NCBI GenBank assembly: GCA_947600345.1
Contig: CANQGC010000031.1
Coordinates: forward strand, 1-17,496
Source: an uncultured Clostridia bacterium
Lineage (GTDB): Bacteria; Bacillota; Clostridia; Christensenellales; Aristaeellaceae
Direction: 5' to 3'
Length of the DNA: 17,496 bases
In this document: one piece after another, positions 7,967-14,614 of the stretch
Layout of the letters: each line of letters begins with the position of its first letter
How positions within the stretch are numbered: position 1 is the first letter of the stretch
Translations under genes and position numbers: made by a program
The notes under the pieces: model-generated
What the model saw: the letters and a program-made list of their open reading frames with translations, nothing else
Database searches by the model: none
Told to the model about the DNA's origin: nothing

Positions 7967-8130
7967 GGCACCCCCGCACAAAACGGCGGCACGTCAGGCG
8001 ATGCCTTTTCCGCCATCTGCGGCGTGAAGCTTCCTCGACTTACCTCCAGTAAGCCTTCGGAATCTTCACTTGCATCTGACGAAAAATTCATTCGCCGGAC
8101 GACCACCTTATTTATGCGGTGTTGCCTTAA
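7963..8130. mobile_element. MITE-like fold-back element
   Basis: The gap 7905-8226 has no gene; most of it is this element of about 168 bp. Its ends form imperfect terminal inverted repeats (7963-7983 against 8110-8130, 16 of 21 positions matching, core AAGGCA...CCGCA.AAA). Inside are further pairings: CGTCAG (7992-7997) with CTGACG (8076-8081) and ATGC with GCAT just within; CCGC/GCGG (8010-8013, 8019-8022); and GTGAAGCTTCC with GGAATCTTCAC (8024-8034, 8059-8069), topped by CTTAC/GTAAG (8039-8043, 8049-8053). No coding sequence or clear target-site duplication is seen. This is typical of a non-autonomous element moved by a transposase elsewhere; a structured RNA is the alternative. Confidence 0.55.
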
Positions 8131-8171
8131 GACGGAGGGCCGCGATCGAAGAAGTCTTTATTTATAATCGA

Positions 8172-8195
8172 AAGGGACGGCTCGGGCCGTCCCTT
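8172..8195 (-). terminator. Intrinsic terminator of the fusion-lipoprotein/hybrid-kinase operon
   Basis: A perfect 10-bp stem (8172-8181 with 8186-8195) around a 4-nt loop lies 32 nt after the kinase stop codon. On the minus strand it is followed by a T- and A-rich tract. The stem AAGGGACGGC is identical to the one in the terminator at 12503-12528. Confidence 0.8.
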
Positions 8196-8226
8196 CATCA
8201 ACCATTTAGATTCTCGCGCTTCCCGG

Positions 8227-10443
8227 TCAATGGGCTCCCTTTCGCCCGGTCAGGATCTCGTTCAGCCTGGCGTACACGGTGGCGATCTCCAGGGGCTTGG
8301 GGATGTGGGCGTCCATGCCGGCCTGGCGGCACTTCTGCGCATCCTCGGCGAAGGCGTTGGCGGTCATGGCCAGGATCGGTATGGCCTTGGCGTCCGGCCG
8401 GTTCATGGCTCGGATGGCTCGGGTGGCGGCGTAGCCGTCCATGCGGGGCATCTGGATGTCCATCAGGATCAGGTCGAAGTCGCCGGGCCTGGACCGCTGG
8501 AAGAGCTCCACGGCCTGCGCGCCGTCCTCGGCCTCCACGATCTCGGCTCCGGTCTCCTCGCCCAGCAGCTCCACGGCGATCTCCCGATTGAGTTCGTTGT
8601 CCTCGGCCAGCAGGATGCGCTTTCCCTGGAAGTCATACTTCTTCTCGGGGGCGCTCCTGCCGGAGGCCGCCGGGCCCTCCTCCCAGGCGATGGCCCGGGC
8701 TCCCTCCACCGTGGCGAAGGGGACGCGCACGGAGAAGGTGCTGCCCTCCCCGTAGACGCTCTCCAGCGCCACGCTGCCGCCCATCATCTCGGTGAAGCGC
8801 TTCACGATGGACAGGCCCAGTCCGGTGCCGCCGAACCTGTGAGCCACGCCGGAGTCCTCCTGCTCGAAGGGTTCGAAGATCTTGTCGAAGTTCTCCCGCT
8901 GGATGCCGACGCCGGTGTCCGACACCTGGAACTGCAGCCAGAGGCGGTCCCCCTCGCGCCTCTCCTCGGCGACGCGCAGCGTGATCCTCCCCTCGGAGGT
9001 GAACTTGATGGCGTTGGACAGCAGGTTGGACAGGATCTGGTTCAGCCGCAGGGAATCCCCGACGATCGTCTCGTCCACCCGCCCGGTGAGTGCGACCTCG
9101 AAGCGGATGCCCTTGGCCTCCGCCTGGGTCCGGTACACGCTAACCAGACTCTCCAGGAAGAGGCGCAGGTCGAAGGGCTCGTACTTCATCTCCAGCTTGC
9201 CGCTCTCGATCTTGGACATGTCCAGCACGTCGTTGATCAGGGCCAGCAGGTGCTGGGAGGACAGGGACACCTTCTTCAGGCAATCCTCCACCCTGGCCGG
9301 GTCGTCCAGGTTCTGCCGGGCGATGGTGCTCATGCCGATGATGCCGTTCATGGGCGTTCGAATCTCGTGGCTCATGCGGCTGAGAAACTCGCTCTTGGCC
9401 CGGTTGGCGCTCTCCGCCCGCTCCTGGGCGGCCACGGCGGCGGCGTTGGCCTGCTCCAGCGCCCGGGTGTGCTGCTGCAGGTTGAAGTAGTAGGCCAGGA
9501 ACAGGATCGAGAGGGAGGCCAGTATGATCGCCAGCACGATCAGCGCGTTCCCGTTCAGCCGCCTGGTCTGCCCGGCCACCATCTGGTCGATCACCTCGTA
9601 GGGGATGTCCAACAGCATCAGCCAGTCGGTTCCCTCGATCGGGGCGTAGTACATGCACTGCAGGCTGCCTTCGGCGCGGAAGATGGTCATGCCCGGCGCG
9701 CGGGAGGCGAAGTCGGCGCGCACCTGCTCCAGCGAGTAGCCCTCGTTGAAGGAGGCGTAGGCCTCCAGCTTGGAGAGTATGTTCGTGCCCGCCGGGAGGT
9801 CGTCGTTGAAGGTGTTGTGGACGATGAAGCTGCCCGCCTGGGTGACGATGCTGGCGTAGGTCTGGGCCTCGGGGTTCTGCAGCGCCAGCCGGGAGCTGAA
9901 GGATTCGCTGGTCAGCCCGGCCAGCATGGCCACGAAGGTGCTGTCGCCGAAGGCGACCGGATCGATGGTGACGCCCATGACGATCATGTTCTCGCTGGCC
10001 AGCGCCTCGCTGTAGGAGATCTGATTGCTCTCCCCCTGGAGCAGATTCGCCAGGAAGCTGAGCCGGGAGGCGGCGGGCCGCACGCCCTCGGCGCTGTAGT
10101 AGAGCCCGTCCTCGTCCAGGAAGGCCATGAACTGGAAGTCGTTGACCTCCTCCGCCTCTGTGAGGAAGGCGGCCAGCGCGGCCTGATCCGCCAGATCCTC
10201 GCCGTTGACGCTTCTGGCAATGGTTTGCAGCGCGGAGAAGCGGGCGTTGAGGCCGGTCTCGAAGTGGCTGTTGATCTGGGCGGTCATCTCCCGCAGGTAC
10301 ATTCGGTTCAGCTCCGCGCCGGAGGACAGCGTGATCTTCGCGGAAGACTGGATCAGCCAGCGAAAGCATCCGGCGCAGATGGCGAATATGAGCGCGGTGA
10401 GCAGCAGGTAGGGCAGGCGAGGTCTCCGCTTGTGCTCAGTCAC
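8227..10443 (-). CDS. Hybrid sensor histidine kinase / response regulator
   Basis: The 738-residue membrane protein has a transmembrane helix at about 12-31, an extracellular sensor of about 260 residues (dCache-like by its length and aromatic pattern), and a second helix at about 299-320. A short coiled linker, HisKA with H359 in SHEIRTPMNG, HATPase_c (N-box NLLSNAIKF, then DTGVGI at 509-514 and GGTGLGL at 538-544), and a C-terminal receiver with D662 in LMDIQMP and K716 follow. No DNA-binding or HPt domain is present, so the phosphate must pass to a separate partner not seen here, or the receiver acts internally. The GTG start (10443-10441) lies inside the end of the upstream lipoprotein gene, overlapping by 8 nt, so the two are translationally coupled. 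I infer that the lipoprotein is its extracellular ligand-binding partner. Confidence 0.93.
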   Translation of the reverse strand: MTEHKRRPRLPYLLLTALIFAICAGCFRWLIQSSAKITLSSGAELNRMYLREMTAQINSHFETGLNARFSALQTIARSVNGEDLADQAALAAFLTEAEEVNDFQFMAFLDEDGLYYSAEGVRPAASRLSFLANLLQGESNQISYSEALASENMIVMGVTIDPVAFGDSTFVAMLAGLTSESFSSRLALQNPEAQTYASIVTQAGSFIVHNTFNDDLPAGTNILSKLEAYASFNEGYSLEQVRADFASRAPGMTIFRAEGSLQCMYYAPIEGTDWLMLLDIPYEVIDQMVAGQTRRLNGNALIVLAIILASLSILFLAYYFNLQQHTRALEQANAAAVAAQERAESANRAKSEFLSRMSHEIRTPMNGIIGMSTIARQNLDDPARVEDCLKKVSLSSQHLLALINDVLDMSKIESGKLEMKYEPFDLRLFLESLVSVYRTQAEAKGIRFEVALTGRVDETIVGDSLRLNQILSNLLSNAIKFTSEGRITLRVAEERREGDRLWLQFQVSDTGVGIQRENFDKIFEPFEQEDSGVAHRFGGTGLGLSIVKRFTEMMGGSVALESVYGEGSTFSVRVPFATVEGARAIAWEEGPAASGRSAPEKKYDFQGKRILLAEDNELNREIAVELLGEETGAEIVEAEDGAQAVELFQRSRPGDFDLILMDIQMPRMDGYAATRAIRAMNRPDAKAIPILAMTANAFAEDAQKCRQAGMDAHIPKPLEIATVYARLNEILTGRKGAH

Positions 10444-12409
10444 CGCCGCTCACCACCTTGATGCGCCCCTCCGGCTGGAGCAGGATCGCCTCGCCGTTGT
10501 GGTTCTGGAAGTAGAGCTGGAGGGCGTCGCCGAAGGTCTTGTCCGTCTCCCGCACCAGCTTGACGTCCTCCGCCAGCGGAGCGGTATCGCTGTACACGTT
10601 GAGCATGGTGAAGCCGTCGCCGTTGTTGTCCAGGTAGCCGTCGGCCCCGCACATGTAGGAGGTGATCGCGATGGTGTAGGTCCCGGTCTCATCGAAGGGG
10701 GAGCCGTCCGGCATGGTGATGTCCAGCAGCTCCGCGGGCTTTCCTCCCTCGGGGGCGCGGTAGGAGTAGCACAGGCCGGAGGCGTTCAGGAAGCGCCCGC
10801 CGGGGATGCCGCTCTCCTGGTCGATCAGGGTCAGCCCGTTGGCCAGCATCTCCCGGATCACGCTGCCCCTCACCTCCAGCACCACGAGGGGGTTGTCGTA
10901 GGGACACACCACATCCAGGTCGCTGCCGAATACGTTGCCCTCGTAGAGGCTGCCCCGGATCGCGCCGCCGTTGGCGAAGGCCATGTCCGCTCCGGTCAGC
11001 TCCCGAATGGCGTCGGCGACCAGGTCGCCGATGCCCGTCTCCTCCCGGCGGACGTTGTAGTTCTCGTAGATCATGTCGCCCGCCACCACGCCGATGAGGG
11101 TCTGGTCGTACTCCACCTCCTCGTCGCCCTCCAGGAAGTAGCGGTCCACGTTGGCCAGGGCCTCCTCCAGGGAGAGCTCCCCGTTGAGCACGGAGATCAT
11201 GTTGCGGCCGTAGTAGTAGAGCAGCTTGGCGGGGAACTGGACGTTGTACACATAGCCCTCCGACACGCAGTCCGCCAGCCCGCCGGGAATCTCGATGGGG
11301 GAGGGAACCTCCGCGGCCAGATAGGACTGGGATGCGCCGATGTCCTGGATGAAGGCGGCCTGACCCTCCGGGGTGGACAGCAGGGCAAGCACCCGCAGGG
11401 CGGCGTCGAGAGCGTCCTCCCTGCCCGGCTCGGCCAGCTCGGCGTTCAGGCCCAGGAAGGCGGCGGGGGCCGCGGTCGTCCAGGAATGGTTGTCCCCCTC
11501 GCTGAGGAAGGGGAGCATGGCGAACTCGTATTCGTCGCTCTCGGCGTTCAGCGTGTCCAGGAATTGAACCGTGCTGTAGGTGAGCAGCAGGGTGCCGTTC
11601 AGCATCCGATCCAGAACGGGGGTCTCATTGCCCCGGAAGTTGTAGATGCGGGCGGGATTCAGGTAGCCCCTTTCCGCCATGGCGACGGACAGATCCAGGC
11701 CGTGGTTCATGCCGTTGGAGAAGCTGTCCTCCCGCCTGGTGAGGCGCTCCCGCCAGACCACGCCCTCGGACAGGCCCAGGAAGTCGGGAACCTGGGCGCC
11801 GATGAAATAGGAGGATACGTTGGTCATATCGGTGGATTCGATGGCAAACAGCACGCCGTCGCTTCCCATGCCCAGCCCCTGGGCGGCCGCCGCGTCCAGC
11901 ATGCTGAGCAGCTCGCCGGTGTTGGCGGGCGGCTCGGCCACCCCAGCCCGGTTCGCCAGCGTGCCGTTGTAGATGTAGCCGGAATACTGGCCGGGCAGGG
12001 GCAGAAACAGCGTCTTGCCGCCGATCAACAGGCTCCGGGAGATGCCGGCCTGATAGGCGGAGGCGAAGCTCTGCGCGCTCAGATCCAGGGCGTAGTTCTT
12101 CACGTCGCCGGTGGGCATCGAGGTGGTGATGATGTCGGAGCCGTGGCCGGTGCGCAGGCGGCGCTCGCTCTCCCCGTCAATGGTGGCCGGGGCGTTGCGC
12201 TCGATCTGCAGGTCGATGTCGGGGTACGTCTCCTCCACCAGCGCCTCAAAGTGGGACAGGTCGAGGGCGTACAGCATGGTCACCGGAACCCGCGCCTGGG
12301 CGGATTCCCCCTCGCTCCCCTGCGAGCCCGTCTCCGCCGCTGGGCTGCAGCCCGCCAGTTGAAGAACCAGCAGACAGGTCAGGATCAGAGCGGCGAGCCT
12401 TCTCTTCAT
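10436..12409 (-). CDS. Lipoprotein fusing an extracellular solute-binding domain to a 5'-nucleotidase C-terminal domain
   Basis: The 657-residue protein starts with a lipoprotein signal peptide (MKRRLAALIL..., lipobox LAGC with Cys21). Residues about 40-425 look like an extracellular solute-binding protein of the MalE-like class (short motifs only; subfamily uncertain). Residues about 440-645 match the 5'-nucleotidase C-terminal domain: ETGIGDLVADAI (456-467), ANGGAIRGSL (479-488), the ASGLCYSYR strand (543-551) and CGADGY (587-592). In true 5'-nucleotidases this domain binds the nucleoside, and a separate N-terminal metallophosphatase domain cleaves. That domain is missing here, so catalysis is not expected. 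The ATG at 12409 follows a GGGGTG site and a consensus promoter. The stop overlaps the hybrid kinase start, which suggests a sensing role on the outer face of the membrane. Nucleotide or nucleoside binding is an inference. Confidence 0.85.
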   Translation of the reverse strand: MKRRLAALILTCLLVLQLAGCSPAAETGSQGSEGESAQARVPVTMLYALDLSHFEALVEETYPDIDLQIERNAPATIDGESERRLRTGHGSDIITTSMPTGDVKNYALDLSAQSFASAYQAGISRSLLIGGKTLFLPLPGQYSGYIYNGTLANRAGVAEPPANTGELLSMLDAAAAQGLGMGSDGVLFAIESTDMTNVSSYFIGAQVPDFLGLSEGVVWRERLTRREDSFSNGMNHGLDLSVAMAERGYLNPARIYNFRGNETPVLDRMLNGTLLLTYSTVQFLDTLNAESDEYEFAMLPFLSEGDNHSWTTAAPAAFLGLNAELAEPGREDALDAALRVLALLSTPEGQAAFIQDIGASQSYLAAEVPSPIEIPGGLADCVSEGYVYNVQFPAKLLYYYGRNMISVLNGELSLEEALANVDRYFLEGDEEVEYDQTLIGVVAGDMIYENYNVRREETGIGDLVADAIRELTGADMAFANGGAIRGSLYEGNVFGSDLDVVCPYDNPLVVLEVRGSVIREMLANGLTLIDQESGIPGGRFLNASGLCYSYRAPEGGKPAELLDITMPDGSPFDETGTYTIAITSYMCGADGYLDNNGDGFTMLNVYSDTAPLAEDVKLVRETDKTFGDALQLYFQNHNGEAILLQPEGRIKVVSGGD

Positions 12410-12463
12410 GATTCCACACCCCTATCCCCTAACATAGGCATAATTACCCATTCATACCATTAA

Positions 12464-12492
12464 ATTATACAAACGGGCCTCGGGATTGTCAA
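12464..12492 (-). promoter_or_regulatory. Consensus sigma-A promoter of the lipoprotein/hybrid-kinase operon
   Basis: On the minus strand TTGACA (12492-12487) and TATAAT (12469-12464) are both perfect and 17 nt apart. Transcription would begin near 12457, giving a leader of about 48 nt. It lies 10 nt downstream of the transporter terminator. Such a strong core suggests steady, activator-independent expression. Confidence 0.88.
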
Positions 12493-12502
12493 GAACCGCG
12501 CA

Positions 12503-12528
12503 AAAGGGACGGCCGGAGCCGTCCCTTT
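12503..12528 (-). terminator. Intrinsic terminator of the sugar ABC transporter operon
   Basis: An 11-bp perfect stem (12503-12513 with 12518-12528) encloses a 4-nt loop. On the minus strand the stem runs into a T4 stretch. It lies 49 nt after the binding-protein stop. It shares its stem sequence with the terminator at 8172-8195. Confidence 0.82.
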
Positions 12529-12536
12529 CGCATGTG

Positions 12537-12556
12537 TGAATCCGCGCACGGATTCA
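12537..12556 (-). other. Second hairpin between binding-protein stop and terminator
   Basis: TGAATCCG (12537-12544) and CGGATTCA (12549-12556) form a perfect 8-bp stem with a 4-nt loop, just upstream of the terminator in transcript order. It could block 3' exonucleases and stabilise the binding-protein message. Confidence 0.5.
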
Positions 12557-12577
12557 TGCAGGATTTCGCCTTGGAAA

Positions 12578-13522
12578 TCAGCCGCCGTACTTGGCCAGCA
12601 CTTCCTCCGCGTTCTCGGGGGTCACGACCTCGGTGCCGAGGGTGACGTCCTTCTCGAGCTCTTCGCCCTCCACGAGCAGCTTGTAGGCGCTCTCAATCGC
12701 CTCGCGGCCGCCGGTCGGGTACACCATGGTCAGGCTCAGACGGCCGTCCATGACGCTGCGGATGCCGCCGTCGGGGGTCGGCAGACCGTCGACGCCGATG
12801 AACTTCATGTCCTTCTCGCGGCCAGCGTTGGTGGCGGCGATGTAGGCGCCCTCAGCCATGGGGTCGTTCAGGCAGAAGAACAGGTCGATCTGATCGTTCA
12901 CCTGGAGCATCTCCTCGGCGACGGTGATGGCCTTCTCACGCAGCCAGTCGGCGTTGTTGTGGGCGATGATCTCCAGGTTCGGGTTCTTCGCGATGCCCTC
13001 GCGGAAGCCCTGGTCGCGCTCGATGCCGCCGGAGGTGCCGGCCAGGCCCTCGATCTCGCAGATCTTGCCGCCGTCGGGCAGCAGGGTGTCGGCCACGTAC
13101 TCGCCGCAGACGCGTCCGATGTAGACGTTGTCGGCGCCGATGAACTGGGTGTAGCCGTCATTGCTGATCTTGCGGTCCAGCAGGATGACCGGGATGCCGC
13201 TGTTATAGGCGCGGTTGATGACCTCGGTCAGGGGCTCCATCTCGTTCGGGGAGGCGATCAGCAAATCGACGCCCATCTGGATGAAGTTCTCGATGTCGGC
13301 GATCTGCTTGGAGTTGTCCTGCGCGGCGTCGGCGTAGATGACCTCAAACATCGGATACTCGGCCGCGGCGGCGGCGATCTGGTCGTTCATGGCGACGCGC
13401 CAGGGCTCGCCCAGGTTGCACTGGGACATGCCGATGACGAAGTGCTGCTCTTCCTCCGCGAACACGGTGGAGAGGCTGGCCACCAGGACCAGCGCCAGCA
13501 GGATGGTAAGGACTTTCTTCAT
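12578..13522 (-). CDS. Sugar ABC transporter substrate-binding protein (YtfQ/ribose-binding-like)
   Basis: The 314-residue protein has a signal peptide (MKKVLTILLALVLVASL..., likely cut after VFA at residue 22) and a Peripla_BP_4 fold. Motifs: IGMSQCNLGEPWRVAMN (about 30-46), YADAAQD, SPNEM, PVILLDRK, FIGADN and PTGGREA. The GxSQxxxxxxWR opening resembles galactofuranose-binding YtfQ, but the sugar cannot be assigned. There is no lipobox cysteine, which is unusual for a binding protein of a monoderm. An upstream in-frame start (13558) would place residues before the signal peptide; the ATG at 13522 has AGGAGG 10 nt upstream and is chosen. It is the last gene of the transporter operon, 87 nt after the permease. 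A membrane-anchored relative is encoded at 4011-4931. Confidence 0.94.
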   Translation of the reverse strand: MKKVLTILLALVLVASLSTVFAEEEQHFVIGMSQCNLGEPWRVAMNDQIAAAAAEYPMFEVIYADAAQDNSKQIADIENFIQMGVDLLIASPNEMEPLTEVINRAYNSGIPVILLDRKISNDGYTQFIGADNVYIGRVCGEYVADTLLPDGGKICEIEGLAGTSGGIERDQGFREGIAKNPNLEIIAHNNADWLREKAITVAEEMLQVNDQIDLFFCLNDPMAEGAYIAATNAGREKDMKFIGVDGLPTPDGGIRSVMDGRLSLTMVYPTGGREAIESAYKLLVEGEELEKDVTLGTEVVTPENAEEVLAKYGG

Positions 13523-13551
13523 GGACTCGGTTCCTCCTTTTTTTATTTTCA

Positions 13552-13595
13552 GGCCCATCGGGCCATGAAATCGCTTCGCTCCTTGCGTAGGAGCG
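13552..13595 (-). other. Two hairpins between permease and binding-protein genes
   Basis: In the 87-nt gap the transcript can form CGCTCCT/AGGAGCG (13577-13583 with 13589-13595, 5-nt loop) and GGCCC/GGGCC (13552-13556 with 13560-13564, 3-nt loop). An A-rich stretch and the AGGAGG site follow. Such structures between permease and binding-protein genes often let the binding protein be made in excess by stabilising its mRNA segment. Confidence 0.45.
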
Positions 13596-13609
13596 CCAAG
13601 CCTTCGCGG

Positions 13610-14614
13610 CTAGTCCTCCTTGCGCACGGCCTGCATGAACACCGACAGTATGATCAGGAAGCCCTTGACCACCAGCTGGATGTTCGAGTTGATGCCGTTC
13701 AGGCCCATGATGTTGTCCAGCATGCCGAAGATCAGCGCGCCGACCAGCGTTCCAAACATGGTGCCCTTGCCGCCGGCCATGGAGGTGCCGCCGATGGCGA
13801 CCGCCGCGACGGCGTACATCTCGTAGCTCTGGCCCTCGTTCGGGCCGCCCTGGCTGATCTGCGCCGAGTGGATCATGCCGGCGATGGAGGCCAGCAGGCC
13901 CGAGAACATGAACGCCAGCATCTTCACGCGGTTGGTCTTGATGCCCGACAGGTGCGCCGCGGTGGGGTTGCCGCCGGTGGCGTAGATCTGGCGACCGAAG
14001 CGCGTCTTGCTCAGCACGAACCAGAAGATCGCCCACAGCACCAGGAAGATCACCGCCGGCACCGGCACGATGCCGCCGATGCGCTTGCTCAGATAGCCGA
14101 AGGCCGGGGCCGCCAGGCCCTCACCCTCGCCGTAGGTCAGCGGTATGCCCGCGCCGCCGGACCAGAGTCGCGCCAGGCCGCGGGCGATGTTCATCGAAGC
14201 CAGCGTCACGACGAAGGCCTGAATCTTCATCTTCGTGACCACGAAGCCGTTGAACAGGCCGTATACGATGCCCATCAGCAGGCAGAGCAGCACCATGGGC
14301 ACGAAGCCCAGGCCGTTGTAGACCATCAGCGCCGCCGAGCCCGTGGAAACCAGGCCCACCACCGAGCCGACGGACAGGTCGATGTCGCCCAGCAGTATGA
14401 TCATCGTCATGCCGATGGCCAGTATGCCGGTCTCGGACACGGCGCGCAGCAGGTTCATGATGTTCGTGACGCTCAGGAACATGTTGCGGCCGTTGCGCAC
14501 GCAGGTGATGGAGCCGATGATGAACAACGCCACCAGCGCGATGTAGCTCTGGGATTTGAGTACGAATTCCTTCAATGTAGGCTTCTTGGCGGCCTGGGTC
14601 TTGCTCTGGCTCAT
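13610..14614 (-). CDS. Sugar ABC transporter permease (BPD_transp_2, RbsC/XylH/YtfT-like)
   Basis: The 334-residue inner-membrane protein is hydrophobic throughout, with about eight to ten transmembrane segments, and is of usual length for the RbsC/XylH family. The diagnostic IDLSVGS sits at 78-84 after the helix TGILAIGMTMIILLGD. A second family block, AIGGTSMAGGKGTMFGT, lies near residue 275; it is close to the part known to contact the ATPase. Only one permease gene is present, so the pore is probably a homodimer. The ATG (14614-14612) overlaps the TGA of the ATPase gene (ATGA), with GAGGGGGAG upstream, showing tight coupling. Substrate specificity cannot be read from it. Confidence 0.95.
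   Translation of the reverse strand: MSQSKTQAAKKPTLKEFVLKSQSYIALVALFIIGSITCVRNGRNMFLSVTNIMNLLRAVSETGILAIGMTMIILLGDIDLSVGSVVGLVSTGSAALMVYNGLGFVPMVLLCLLMGIVYGLFNGFVVTKMKIQAFVVTLASMNIARGLARLWSGGAGIPLTYGEGEGLAAPAFGYLSKRIGGIVPVPAVIFLVLWAIFWFVLSKTRFGRQIYATGGNPTAAHLSGIKTNRVKMLAFMFSGLLASIAGMIHSAQISQGGPNEGQSYEMYAVAAVAIGGTSMAGGKGTMFGTLVGALIFGMLDNIMGLNGINSNIQLVVKGFLIILSVFMQAVRKED

Noticed and set aside
5877..8027. Long plus-strand open frame across the YesM kinase and the start of the regulator
   Set aside because: It is antisense to two clear genes, of biased composition, and runs on into the MITE-like element. It is a shadow frame.
8163..8168. TATAAT on the plus strand before the terminator
   Set aside because: No -35 box lies at proper spacing and no plus-strand gene follows. 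It belongs to the AT-rich tail of the minus-strand terminator.
8230..10461. 743-codon open frame on the plus strand antisense to the hybrid kinase
   Set aside because: It mirrors the kinase gene, its translation is rich in Gly, His, Leu, Val and Gln with no domain motifs, and it has no ribosome binding site or promoter. It follows from GC-rich codon use on the real strand.
10430..12463. 677-codon plus-strand frame opposite the fusion lipoprotein
   Set aside because: It is antisense to a gene with signal peptide, domains, promoter and ribosome binding site, and it has none of these itself.
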